Source of the DNA: DAOUAJ01 sp034433615
GTDB taxonomy: Bacteria > Chloroflexota > Anaerolineae > DUEN01
Length of the DNA: 30,733 nt
Direction of reading: 5' to 3'
Assembly: GCA_034433615.1 (NCBI GenBank)
Contig: DAOUAJ010000399.1
Location: 1 to 30,733 of the forward strand
The notes below the pieces were generated by a model, which was not told the DNA's origin, searched no databases, and was given only the letters and a program-made list of their open reading frames with translations. Position numbers and translations under genes: made by a program. Numbering within the stretch: position 1 is the stretch's first letter; every line of letters starts with the position of its first letter. Below are positions 1 to 7,596 of this stretch, piece by piece.

Positions 1-484
1 CCTGTTCCCGGCAGGCACGGTGTTTGCCGACGACGATGGCAACTACAAGTTTTACGGCACCGTGGAGAGCCTGCCGGCCGGCGGCCTGATCGGTGACTGG
101 GTGGTCAGTGGTCGCACGGTGCACGTCACGGCCGCCACACGCATCGAGCAAAGGAAGGGGCCGGTGGCCGTGGGCGCCTACGTGGAGGTGAAAGGCTGGC
201 TGCAAGGTGATGGCTCCGTCAATGCCAGCAAGGTCGAGGTCAAGCAGAGTCCCGGCGGGGGTGGCGGTGGCTACGTCAAGTTCTACGGCACCATCGAGAG
301 CCTGCCCAACACCCAGGGCTGGATCGGCGACTGGACGGTGAGCGGGCGCACCGTGCACGTCACGACGGCCACGCGCATCGAGCAGAAGAGGGGCCAGGTG
401 CGCGTGGGGGCCTACGTGGAGGTCAAAGGCACCCAGCAGGCCGACGGCTCTGTCAACGCCACCAAGATAGAGGTCAAACGGTAG
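1..484 (+). CDS. DUF5666 tandem-repeat protein (5' truncated)
   Basis: The reading frame is open to the left edge, so the N-terminus lies outside the window; a GTG at 20 is only an internal codon. What remains is two copies of a domain of about 65 residues, each running F-Y-G-T-[VI]-E-S-L-P, then I-G-D-W-x-V-S-G-R-T-V-H-V-T, A-T-R-I-E-Q, V-G-A-Y-V-E-V-K-G and D-G-S-V-N-A-[ST]-K-[IV]-E-V-K. A poly-glycine linker joins them. This is the DUF5666 pattern, a small beta-rich domain usually found in exported proteins and of unknown function. The two copies are nearly identical, which suggests recent duplication. A perfect 10-bp hairpin follows the stop. The domain call is fairly firm; no role can be stated. 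Confidence 0.75.
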   Translation, partial: LFPAGTVFADDDGNYKFYGTVESLPAGGLIGDWVVSGRTVHVTAATRIEQRKGPVAVGAYVEVKGWLQGDGSVNASKVEVKQSPGGGGGGYVKFYGTIESLPNTQGWIGDWTVSGRTVHVTTATRIEQKRGQVRVGAYVEVKGTQQADGSVNATKIEVKR

Positions 485-504
485 AGCCATCTCTCCACCG
501 GTAA

Positions 505-528
505 GGGGGCAGCCGACGGGCTGCCCCC
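505..528 (+). terminator. GC-rich hairpin after the DUF5666 gene
   Basis: A perfect 10-bp stem (505-514 with 519-528, loop GACG) lies 20 bases after the stop of the DUF5666 gene. No T-tract follows, so it is either a weak or factor-assisted terminator or an mRNA 3'-end stabiliser. Confidence 0.4.
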
Positions 529-551
529 CTGATCGCGTCAGGGGAAGAACC

Positions 552-1238
552 ATGCTGCACAGTAGCGCAACTGCGCTGAACCCTCGCCACCGCATCGCCT
601 TGAGCCTTGCTCTGTTGGTAGTCTGGCTGGTGGCCCTGCCGGAAAACCACGGGGGCACTGCAGCCGGTAGCGACGTACCGATAACACCAGCAACAGTCTA
701 CCTGCCCCTGGTCCAACGTGCCTGCGCGCCGGTGCAACTGATTCAGGATGGCGGCTTCGAGGCTGGCCTGCCCAACCCGGCCTGGCAAACCAGCAGCAAC
801 GTCTTCAGCGAGATCCTGGACGACACGCCAGATCCCCCTCCCCATAGCGGTACCTGGAAGGCCTGGCTGGGCGGCGCCGACCTGGTGCAGGAAAGCTTGT
901 GGCAGGTGGTCAACGTGCCGACGGGCACCCTCAGCCTGCGGGTGAGCTATTGGTGGCGAGTGAGCACCCTCGAATCCACTCACCCCTTCGACATCTTCCA
1001 GGTGCAGATCCGTGATGCCGTCGGTAATCCTCTCGAAACCCTGGAGACCCTGACTGATGCCGACGTCGGCCCTGGCTGGCAACAGAGCATCTTGACAATG
1101 GCCACACCCTACGCCGGCCGGACGATCCAGCTCGCCTTCATAGCCGAGACGGATGACACGAACCCCACGAGCTTCTTCGTGGACGATGTCAGCGTACTGA
1201 AGGCGTGCCCAGCAGGGCTGCCAGGTAACATCCGTTGA
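552..1238 (+). CDS. Secreted protein with Chloroflexota-type YLPLV motif
   Basis: A 228-residue exported protein of unknown function. The start is supported by GGGGAAG five bases upstream of ATG. Residues about 14-32 form a hydrophobic signal segment after a basic N-terminus. It is followed by a low-complexity stretch and the motif V-Y-L-P-L-V-Q-R near residue 50, a short tag often seen just after the signal in exported Chloroflexota proteins. The rest opens with D-G-G-F-E-A-G and W-Q-T-S and ends with F-F-V-D-D-V-S-V. That layout is typical of a jelly-roll, carbohydrate-binding-like domain in which a G-F-E motif starts the domain and a V-D-D-V strand closes it. No catalytic residues are evident. 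It lies between the DUF5666 gene and a multihaem cytochrome and may share their transcript. Confidence 0.7.
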   Translation: MLHSSATALNPRHRIALSLALLVVWLVALPENHGGTAAGSDVPITPATVYLPLVQRACAPVQLIQDGGFEAGLPNPAWQTSSNVFSEILDDTPDPPPHSGTWKAWLGGADLVQESLWQVVNVPTGTLSLRVSYWWRVSTLESTHPFDIFQVQIRDAVGNPLETLETLTDADVGPGWQQSILTMATPYAGRTIQLAFIAETDDTNPTSFFVDDVSVLKACPAGLPGNIR

Positions 1239-1286
1239 GCGGACGTGTCGCAATAACCTTGACGGGATACCAGGAAAAGTTACACC

Positions 1287-1790
1287 ATGAGACGTTGGAT
1301 CGTGTTCTCGCTGCTGGTTATCGGCCCACTGGGGCTATCGCTGCTGACGATGACCGGCGCTCGAGCGCTGGAACAGCGCCCCGAATTTTGCGCCACTTGC
1401 CACGAGGAACGCATCAACTACGAGACCTGGCTCCGTTCTGGCGCTGCCAGGGACCATCCGACCTGCATTGAGTGCCACTCCGCGCCCGGTCTCTATGGCG
1501 CACTGGACGCCCAGGCCCGCGGCGCTGTTCACGTGGTGAAACACGTCACCGGGCAGTTCACCGAGCCATTGCGGGGCACTGTACCCCAGGGGTGGTGCAT
1601 GAAATGTCACACCGCGGACGCCCGGCTGCAGCGGGAACACCGCGAGGCACCCCGCTTCGCCACCGCCTCCTGCGCCGAATGCCATAACCATCGCCCCGGC
1701 GCGCGCTTCAAGGGCGAGGAAGAGGAACACGAACGTGGCGGTAGAGAACAGGAGGATCAGAAGATCAGAGGGGAGAAAGGAGAAGATTAA
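1287..1790 (+). CDS. NapC/NirT-type membrane-anchored tetrahaem cytochrome c
   Basis: A 167-residue c-type cytochrome with one N-terminal membrane anchor (residues about 5-24) and four haem-binding CxxCH motifs at residues 35-39, 60-64, 104-108 and 129-133. Spacing and the small size fit the NapC/NirT/NrfH family, which passes electrons from membrane quinol to periplasmic reductases. No partner reductase is visible in the window. The C-terminal 25 residues are a run of charged Glu, Lys and Arg, unusual for the family, possibly drift after the last haem. The SD is weak (AGGA, 11 bases upstream). The two-component system and manganese transporter that follow on the same strand suggest a redox or metal-stress setting, but that link is inferred from position only. 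Confidence 0.85.
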   Translation: MRRWIVFSLLVIGPLGLSLLTMTGARALEQRPEFCATCHEERINYETWLRSGAARDHPTCIECHSAPGLYGALDAQARGAVHVVKHVTGQFTEPLRGTVPQGWCMKCHTADARLQREHREAPRFATASCAECHNHRPGARFKGEEEEHERGGREQEDQKIRGEKGED

Positions 1791-1815
1791 GCAGGTGATC
1801 AGCGCCAGCACCTGC
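1791..1815 (+). other. Inverted repeat between cytochrome and response regulator
   Basis: Seven-bp arms GCAGGTG and CACCTGC are separated by 11 bases, starting directly after the cytochrome stop. No T-tract follows. It could be a weak transcript-end hairpin or an operator upstream of the response-regulator promoter. Confidence 0.3.
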
Positions 1816-1842
1816 TGAACAGCACATGGAGAGCTGGGCCGC

Positions 1843-1871
1843 TTGCCTGCTGCCCATAGTAGTAATATACT
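1843..1871 (+). promoter_or_regulatory. Promoter of the response-regulator gene (apparently leaderless)
   Basis: TTGCCT (1843-1848), a 17-base spacer and TATACT (1866-1871). Transcription would begin near 1878-1880, at the GTG/ATG that starts the response regulator. There is no SD in front of that start, so a leaderless mRNA is the simplest reading. Confidence 0.6.
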
Positions 1872-1876
1872 GACGC

Positions 1877-2623
1877 GTGATGAATGCACCCTTGGACGCT
1901 AGGCCGACCACGATCCTGTTGATCGAAGATGATGAGAGCATCGCCGAGCCCCTGATCTTCGGCCTGGAGAGCGAGGGCTTTCGGGTGCTTTACGCCACCG
2001 ACGGGCACCAGGGGCTGCACCTGGCCCGCACGGGATCGCCGGCGGCGATCCTGTTGGACGTGATGCTGCCCGGCGTGGACGGCTTCACCGTGTGCCGGAC
2101 CCTGCGCCGGGAGTCGGCCGTTCCCATCCTGATGCTTACCGCCCGTGGCCAGGAGATGGAACGGGTGATGGGCCTGGAATTAGGGGCGGACGACTACATC
2201 GTCAAGCCCTTTAGTTTCCGGGAGTTGTTGGCCCGGGTGCGGGCCATCTTACGGCGCCGACAACTGGATCAGGGGGAGGCCCCCTCGCCGGCTGACCGGC
2301 TGACTGCCGGTGAGATCGTGCTGGATCGCACGGCCCGGCAGGTGTGGCGGTCCGGACGACTCATCGAACTCACCCAGCGGGAGTTCGACCTGCTTCGTGT
2401 GTTGATGGAACACGTTGGTCAGGCTCTGCAGCGGCAGGGACTGCTGGACGAGGTGTGGGGCGAGGACTGGATCGGCGATCCCCGCACCCTGGACGTGCAC
2501 ATCCGCTGGTTACGAGAGAAGATTGAAAGTGACCCCTCAGTGCCTCGCTATATCCAAACGGTGCGCGGCTATGGATACCGCTTTGTTGACCCGGCTACGT
2601 CGGACCCTGAGATGGCCACGTAG
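1877..2623 (+). CDS. OmpR/PhoB-family response regulator
   Basis: A 248-residue DNA-binding response regulator. The receiver domain (residues about 12-127) has the acidic pocket E17-D18-D19, phospho-acceptor D61 in L-L-D-V-M-L-P-G, T88 and K110-P111. The winged-helix effector domain (about 147-240) has the OmpR signature L-T-x-R-E-F-D-L-L and ends in V-R-G-Y-G-Y-R-F. GTG 1877, or ATG 1880 three bases on, are the candidate starts. The -10 element seven bases upstream makes a leaderless start at 1880 likely. The gene overlaps the kinase gene by 53 bases, which implies coupled translation. The pair sits directly before an NRAMP transporter, so metal or redox sensing is a reasonable guess; the target genes are not shown. 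Confidence 0.93.
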   Translation: MMNAPLDARPTTILLIEDDESIAEPLIFGLESEGFRVLYATDGHQGLHLARTGSPAAILLDVMLPGVDGFTVCRTLRRESAVPILMLTARGQEMERVMGLELGADDYIVKPFSFRELLARVRAILRRRQLDQGEAPSPADRLTAGEIVLDRTARQVWRSGRLIELTQREFDLLRVLMEHVGQALQRQGLLDEVWGEDWIGDPRTLDVHIRWLREKIESDPSVPRYIQTVRGYGYRFVDPATSDPEMAT

Positions 2624-4040
2624 CCTGCGTGGCCATCTGCTCCTGACGTATCTGGCCCTCATGGTCCTGAGTGTAGGGGGCCTGATCCTGTGGACTGGCC
2701 AGCGCCTGCAAACGGCGACCGTAGAGCAGGCGGAGCACAATCTGGAACTGGAAGCCTTCGTCATTGCCAACGCCCTGCGGGAGCCGTTGAACAACTGGTA
2801 TGAGGGAGAGAGCCCAGGTGGGCGTTCCCTGGAGAGCCTGGTGCGTTCTTACGCCCAAAACACGGGCAGTCGCGTGACAGTGATAGACGTTCGACTCCAG
2901 GTGCTTTTCAGTTCTGATGAGCGGGTCCCCATCCACAACGAAGAGGATCATCTGGAGTTAATCGCCGCACGGGCAGGAAAGGAACAGCATGACATCCGCT
3001 GGGATGAATGGAGTGGGGAAGAGCGGCTTTTTGTGGCGGCCCCGGTGAGCAAAGAAGACCGGAAAGTCATCAGTTTCATCCAACTCTCCATCCCGACAGC
3101 CCCTATCTATGATGAGATACGAAGAACCTGGCTGAGCCTGTTCGCTGCCGGGGGCATTGTCTTGGCCGCCACGACGCTGGTCAGCCTGGTGCTGGCCCGC
3201 CAGATCGCTCGCCCGGTGCAGAATCTGACGGCCATCACCGAGGAGATCGCCGCGGGTCATCTGGAGCAAAGGGTCACCCCGGCCGGGCCGGACGAGATCC
3301 AGCGGCTGGGCCGGGCCTTCAACCGCATGGCCGAGCGCGTGCGGGAGATGCTGGCCCGTCAACAGACCTTCGTTGCCAACGCGGCCCATGAGCTGCGCTC
3401 TCCCCTGACCAGCCTCCGTCTGCGCCTGGAAATGCTCCAGGCCTATGGCCAGAGCGATGGTGAGTTGACCCGGCGCTATCTGGGCCAAATGAAACGGGAA
3501 ATAGATCACCTGCGACGGTTAGTAGATCACCTCCTGGCCCTCTCCGCTCTGGATGAAGGGGAACGCCTGCCCCGTACCTCTCTGGATGTGGCTCCTTTGC
3601 TATACGAGCTGGCCGATGAGATGGGTCCGTTGGCCCAGAATGCCGGCCTTGATCTGCAGGTAAATGTTCCTTCCCATTTGCTTCCTCTCATCACCAATGC
3701 GGAGCAGATGCGCATCGTGGTCCGTAATCTGTTGGACAATGCCATTAAGTACACACCCAGCGGAGGAAAGATTACCCTTAGCGCCTGGGCCGACAATGGC
3801 CGGGTGCAGATTGCCGTGGCGGATACCGGGGTGGGCATCCCGGCTGAGGCGTTGCCCCACATCTTCGAGCGTTTCTATCGCGTGGACAAGGCCCGGTCGC
3901 GCCAGCAGGGTGGAGCCGGGCTGGGCCTGGCGCTGGTGCGCTCGATCGTCGAATCCCAGGATGGGCAGGTCGAAGTCAAAAGTCAGCCTGGTGTTGGGAG
4001 CGTCTTCACTCTGAGCCTGCCAGCTCACTGCAGAGCGTGA
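2571..4040 (+). CDS. Sensor histidine kinase (HAMP-HisKA-HATPase_c)
   Basis: A 489-residue membrane histidine kinase and cognate of the preceding regulator. Order of parts: first membrane helix (residues about 22-42), an extracytoplasmic sensor region of about 140 residues with no domain I recognise, second membrane helix (about 188-208), HAMP (about 209-262), dimerisation and phosphoacceptor segment with H273 in A-A-H-E-L-R-S-P-L-T, then the ATPase with N box N-L-L-D-N-A-I-K-Y, G1 D-T-G-V-G-I-P, F box F-E-R-F-Y-R and G2 G-A-G-L-G-L-A-L-V. I chose ATG 2571 inside the regulator gene, since the frame upstream reads regulator sequence out of phase. The stop overlaps a GTG in the mntH frame (GTGA), but a better SD-supported mntH start lies further on. 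Confidence 0.93.
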   Translation: MDTALLTRLRRTLRWPRSLRGHLLLTYLALMVLSVGGLILWTGQRLQTATVEQAEHNLELEAFVIANALREPLNNWYEGESPGGRSLESLVRSYAQNTGSRVTVIDVRLQVLFSSDERVPIHNEEDHLELIAARAGKEQHDIRWDEWSGEERLFVAAPVSKEDRKVISFIQLSIPTAPIYDEIRRTWLSLFAAGGIVLAATTLVSLVLARQIARPVQNLTAITEEIAAGHLEQRVTPAGPDEIQRLGRAFNRMAERVREMLARQQTFVANAAHELRSPLTSLRLRLEMLQAYGQSDGELTRRYLGQMKREIDHLRRLVDHLLALSALDEGERLPRTSLDVAPLLYELADEMGPLAQNAGLDLQVNVPSHLLPLITNAEQMRIVVRNLLDNAIKYTPSGGKITLSAWADNGRVQIAVADTGVGIPAEALPHIFERFYRVDKARSRQQGGAGLGLALVRSIVESQDGQVEVKSQPGVGSVFTLSLPAHCRA

Positions 4041-4114
4041 ACACCGCACGCCAGAAGGGAACGCGGGAGAGTCTATCAAGGCGGAGACTTGTACGTAAAC
4101 AAATGGAGCAGACC

Positions 4115-5422
4115 ATGAAAGATTCAACCACCGTCGGCAGTGTGAAACGGGGCGATATGGGGACCATCAGGGCAGCCACGGAGATTCTGTCCGGCCAGAG
4201 TGAGAAAGGTTGGCTGGCCCGCTTGCTTCCCTTCCTGGGGCCGGCCTTCATCGCCAGCGTGGCCTACATGGACCCCGGCAACTTCGCCACTAACATCCAG
4301 GGAGGGGCGCAGTTTGGGTACACCCTCGTCTGGGTGGTCGTGGTCAGCAACCTGATGGCAATGCTCATCCAGTCACTATCGGCCAAACTGGGCATCGCGA
4401 CCAGCCAGAACCTGGCCGAACATTGCCGCGCCTATTTCTCACGCCCTGTCGTATGGCTCATGTGGGTGCTGATGGAGCTGGTGGCAATGGCCACCGACTT
4501 GGCCGAGTTCCTGGGAGCGGCCCTGGGCTTTAATCTCTTGTTCGGCATCCCGTTGTGGGTAGCCGGGATCATCACCGCCATCGTCACCTTTTTGATCCTC
4601 GGCCTGGAGCGCTACGGATTCCGGCCGCTGGAGGCCGTCATCACCGCGTTGGTCGGTGTGGTCGCTGTCAGCTACCTGATTGAGACGATCCTCGATCGGC
4701 CGAACTGGGGAAGTGTGCTGTATCACGCCGTTGTGCCCCAGTTCTCCGGTGCGGAGAGTGTGTTGCTGGCGACGGGCATCCTGGGGGCGACGGTGATGCC
4801 CCACGTCATCTTCCTTCATTCTTCCCTCACCCAGAAACGCATCGTGGTTCGTGATCCGGTTCAATTGCGACGGCTGTTTCGTTTCGAGGTGGTGGATGTG
4901 ATCATCGCTATGGGCCTAGCCGGGCTCATCAACGCGGCGATGCTGATCATGGCCGCTTCCACCTTCTTTAACAAGGGGGTGACCACTGTCGGGACGATTG
5001 AGGAAGCTCATCGCACATTGGAGCCGCTGTTGGGATCGGCGGCGAGTTGGGTGTTCGCCCTCTCGCTGCTGGCCTCGGGGCTGTCATCCTCCTCCGTCGG
5101 CACGATGTCGGGCCAGGTCATCATGCAGGGATTTCTGCACCAACACATCCCTCCCTGGATCCGCCGCCTGGTGACGATGCTCCCTTCGCTGGTCGTGATC
5201 GCCCTCGGCCTGGATCCGACGCGCACCCTGGTCATCAGCCAGGTTGTGCTCAGTTTTGGCCTGCCCTTTGCCATCATCCCGCTGATCTTGTTCACGCGCC
5301 GGCGCGAGATTATGGGGGTGTTGGTCAATCGTCGGGGCACAACAGCCCTGGTCAGCGTGATCGCGGCGTTGATTATCGCCTTGAACCTATACTTGCTGGC
5401 TCAGACGCTCTTGGGGGGGTGA
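4115..5422 (+). CDS. mntH: NRAMP-family divalent metal (manganese) transporter
   Basis: A 435-residue polytopic membrane protein that imports Mn2+ or Fe2+ by proton-coupled transport in this family. The two metal-site motifs are present: D-P-G-N at residues 53-56 in A-Y-M-D-P-G-N-F-A-T-N, and M-P-H at 228-230. The neighbouring A-T-D-L-A-E-F-L-G-A-A-L segment is also typical. It strongly resembles the Deinococcus-type NRAMP. An in-frame GTG at 4037 overlaps the kinase stop, but GGAG six bases before ATG 4115 favours the later start and gives a usual-length N-terminus. The placement right after a two-component system suggests that system may control metal uptake; no operator is visible to prove it. 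Confidence 0.93.
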   Translation: MKDSTTVGSVKRGDMGTIRAATEILSGQSEKGWLARLLPFLGPAFIASVAYMDPGNFATNIQGGAQFGYTLVWVVVVSNLMAMLIQSLSAKLGIATSQNLAEHCRAYFSRPVVWLMWVLMELVAMATDLAEFLGAALGFNLLFGIPLWVAGIITAIVTFLILGLERYGFRPLEAVITALVGVVAVSYLIETILDRPNWGSVLYHAVVPQFSGAESVLLATGILGATVMPHVIFLHSSLTQKRIVVRDPVQLRRLFRFEVVDVIIAMGLAGLINAAMLIMAASTFFNKGVTTVGTIEEAHRTLEPLLGSAASWVFALSLLASGLSSSSVGTMSGQVIMQGFLHQHIPPWIRRLVTMLPSLVVIALGLDPTRTLVISQVVLSFGLPFAIIPLILFTRRREIMGVLVNRRGTTALVSVIAALIIALNLYLLAQTLLGG

Positions 5423-5426
5423 GGTC

Positions 5427-6344
5427 ATGTTCAAGCACCTGCTGGTTCCCCTGGACGGATCACATCTGGCGGAGACAGCTTTGCCTGCCGCCGCCTACCT
5501 GGCCCAGACTTTGGGCGCCTCAGTGACGCTGGTTCACATCATCGAGCGTCATGCGCCTGAGGAGATTCATGGCGAGCGCCACCTGACCAATCCGGACGAG
5601 GCCGGGGCCTATCTGAACGAGGTGGCCCACCGCGCCTTCCCGGCCGGCCTTGCTGTGGATTGGCACGTCCACACCGCCGAAGTGGGCAATGTGGCACGCA
5701 GTATTACGGAGCATGTGGGGGAATTCACACCTGACCTGATCGTGATGTGCACGCACGGGCGCGGCGGCCTGCGTGACTGGTTGTTCGGTAGCATCGCCCA
5801 ACAGGTGATCGCGTTGGGCACGACGCCTGTCCTGCTCATTCATCCCACCGAGGGTGAACCCGGGCCTCCCTTCGGCTCCCGTCTGATCCTGGTGCCGCTG
5901 GACGGTTCTCCTGAGCACGAACAAGGGCTGCCGGTGGCGGCGGGACTGGCCCGGGCTTGTCCGGCAGCCTTGCACCTGATCGGGGTCGTTCCCACGATGA
6001 GCACCCTGTCGGGCAACCAAGCGGCCACGGGAAGGCTGTTGCCGGGGGCGATGGCCACGTTGCTTGATTTGGCAGAACAAGGTGCTGCAGAGCACGTGCG
6101 CCGTCATATGGCAGCGTTGCAGGCGGCGGGGATTACAGCGACGGCTGAGGTCATTCGAGGCGACCCGACTACGGCCATCGTCAGCACAGCCGAGCGGATT
6201 GGGGCCAGCCTGATCGTGCTGGGGACGCACGGCAAAACCGGTATGGACGCCTTCTGGTCGGGCAGCGTGGCGCCCAAAGTCTCCAGCAGGACGAACATCC
6301 CGCTGTTGCTGGTGCCCGTGCGAGAGGGAAGCAGTTCATCATGA
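5427..6344 (+). CDS. Tandem universal stress protein (two UspA domains)
   Basis: A 305-residue cytoplasmic protein of two fused Usp domains (about 1-143 and 150-300). Each begins with the beta-strand motif L-V-P-L-D-G-S and ends with the ATP-binding-type loop: T-H-G-R-G-G-L followed by G-S-I-A in the first, T-H-G-K-T-G-M followed by G-S-V-A in the second. Both domains therefore look able to bind ATP. The start lies four bases after the mntH stop, and a G-rich SD (GGGGGG...GAGG) overlaps the mntH end, so the two are almost certainly co-transcribed. The gene ends eight bases from the convergent menC-like gene. The stress role is known for the family; the exact ligand or signal is unknown. Confidence 0.92.
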   Translation: MFKHLLVPLDGSHLAETALPAAAYLAQTLGASVTLVHIIERHAPEEIHGERHLTNPDEAGAYLNEVAHRAFPAGLAVDWHVHTAEVGNVARSITEHVGEFTPDLIVMCTHGRGGLRDWLFGSIAQQVIALGTTPVLLIHPTEGEPGPPFGSRLILVPLDGSPEHEQGLPVAAGLARACPAALHLIGVVPTMSTLSGNQAATGRLLPGAMATLLDLAEQGAAEHVRRHMAALQAAGITATAEVIRGDPTTAIVSTAERIGASLIVLGTHGKTGMDAFWSGSVAPKVSSRTNIPLLLVPVREGSSSS

Positions 6345-6352
6345 TCTGGCCA

Positions 6353-7459
6353 TCAAGGTAAGCTGAGCTTGGCCAGGGTGAACCGCTCCAACGCGGTGGG
6401 ATCCACCGTCACCCCCAGGCCGGGAGTGGAGGGGATGGTGATGGTGCTATCAGGGTTGAGAGCAAACCGCTCATGGGTGATGTCTTGCACGTAGTAACGG
6501 TCGGTCGCGGAGATGTCGCCGGGCAGGGTGAAGCCGGGTAGGGTGGCCAGCGCCAGGTTGGCGGCGCGGCCGACGCCCGTCTCCAACATGCCGCCGCACC
6601 AGACTGGCACCCCTGCCTCGTGGCACAGATCGTGAATGGCGACCGCCTGACTCAGCCCCCCTACCCGTCCCGGTTTGATATTGATCACGCGACAGGCCCT
6701 CATCTCCAGGGCTTGCCGGGCGTGGCGCGGTGAGTGAATGCTCTCGTCCAGGCAGATGGGCGTCCTGAATTGAGCCTGCAGCCGGCTGTGGTCCCACAGG
6801 TCATCTTCAGCCAGCGGCTGTTCGATCAACAGCAGGTCCAGGTCGTCCAGCGGGCGAAGCGCCGTGGCCGAGGCAAGGGTGTAGGCCGAGTTGGCATCCA
6901 CCTGCAGGCGAACCCGGGGAAAGGCGCGACGCACCGCCTGGGCGTCCGCCACATCGCGGCCGGGCTTGATCTTGATCTTGATACGGCCGTAGCCCTGGGC
7001 CAGATAGCCACCCACTGTATCCACCAGCGCCTCCGGCGACGCCTGGATCCCTACAGAAACGCCGACTTCCACACGAGTACGCTCACCTCCCAGTAGCTCG
7101 CGCAACGAGCGACCCACTCGTTTTCCCTGCAAATCCCACAACGCCAACTCCAGGCCGGCTTTGGCCATCGGGTGGCCGCGCACGGCCGCTACCCGTCGCT
7201 GGAAGTCCTCGGGGCCAGCCAGATTTTGCCCCAGGACGGCCGGAACGAGGAAGTCGCGCAGGATGTGCCAGGCGGTGCCCGTGGTCTCGTAGGCGTAGCC
7301 AGGGTCGCGGTCGGCCACGCACTCCCCGTAGCCGACCAATCCATCGGCGTGGACGACGAGCAGGATGCACTCATGCTCGTGAATCCGGCCAAACGAAGTC
7401 TCGAAAGGGGAGCGCAGGGGCATGCGCAGATGGTAAAGGGTGACCTGGTTGATTCTCAT
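6353..7459 (-). CDS. menC: o-Succinylbenzoate synthase / N-acylamino acid racemase family enzyme
   Basis: A 368-residue enolase-superfamily enzyme. The N-terminal capping domain contains L-R-M-P-L-R-S-P-F-E-T-S-F-G, diagnostic of the OSBS/NAAAR group. In the barrel are K161-I-K163, metal ligands D188 (V-D-A-N), E213 (I-E-Q-P) and D238 (L-D-E-S), and K262 (N-I-K-P-G-R), matching the catalytic set of that group. It probably makes o-succinylbenzoate for menaquinone, but members of this subgroup may also racemise N-acylamino acids, and no other men gene is nearby. ATG 7459 is chosen because upstream codons are not conserved-looking. There is no SD, but a -10 element seven bases upstream suggests a leaderless mRNA. 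Divergent from ribokinase. Confidence 0.85.
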   Translation of the reverse strand: MRINQVTLYHLRMPLRSPFETSFGRIHEHECILLVVHADGLVGYGECVADRDPGYAYETTGTAWHILRDFLVPAVLGQNLAGPEDFQRRVAAVRGHPMAKAGLELALWDLQGKRVGRSLRELLGGERTRVEVGVSVGIQASPEALVDTVGGYLAQGYGRIKIKIKPGRDVADAQAVRRAFPRVRLQVDANSAYTLASATALRPLDDLDLLLIEQPLAEDDLWDHSRLQAQFRTPICLDESIHSPRHARQALEMRACRVINIKPGRVGGLSQAVAIHDLCHEAGVPVWCGGMLETGVGRAANLALATLPGFTLPGDISATDRYYVQDITHERFALNPDSTITIPSTPGLGVTVDPTALERFTLAKLSLP

Positions 7460-7466
7460 GGCGCTT

Positions 7467-7495
7467 AATGTACTACACAACCTGCAAATGCACAA
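7467..7495 (-). promoter_or_regulatory. Promoter of the menC-like gene (apparently leaderless)
   Basis: On the minus strand TTGTGC (7490-7495), a 17-base spacer and TACATT (7467-7472). The -10 ends seven bases before the ATG at 7459, so transcription and translation would start at about the same base. This agrees with the missing SD. Confidence 0.5.
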
Positions 7496-7533
7496 ACGCA
7501 GGGACTCCAGTTTCCAGGTGTTTCCAAATGGCC

Positions 7534-7562
7534 TTGACCAGTGCGCTTGCGTCTGGTATAGT
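7534..7562 (+). promoter_or_regulatory. Promoter of the ribokinase gene
   Basis: TTGACC (7534-7539), a 17-base spacer and TATAGT (7557-7562), a near-consensus housekeeping promoter. It lies 34 bases before the ribokinase ATG and leaves room for its strong SD. Confidence 0.7.
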
Positions 7563-7596
7563 TGCGCCATGAGCGTCTTGCAAAGGAGGAGCAACC

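Noticed and set aside
4037..4114. mntH starting at GTG 4037 overlapping the kinase stop
   Set aside because: The overlap is attractive, but the extra 26 residues look unlike NRAMP N-termini and ATG 4115 has a well-placed GGAG.
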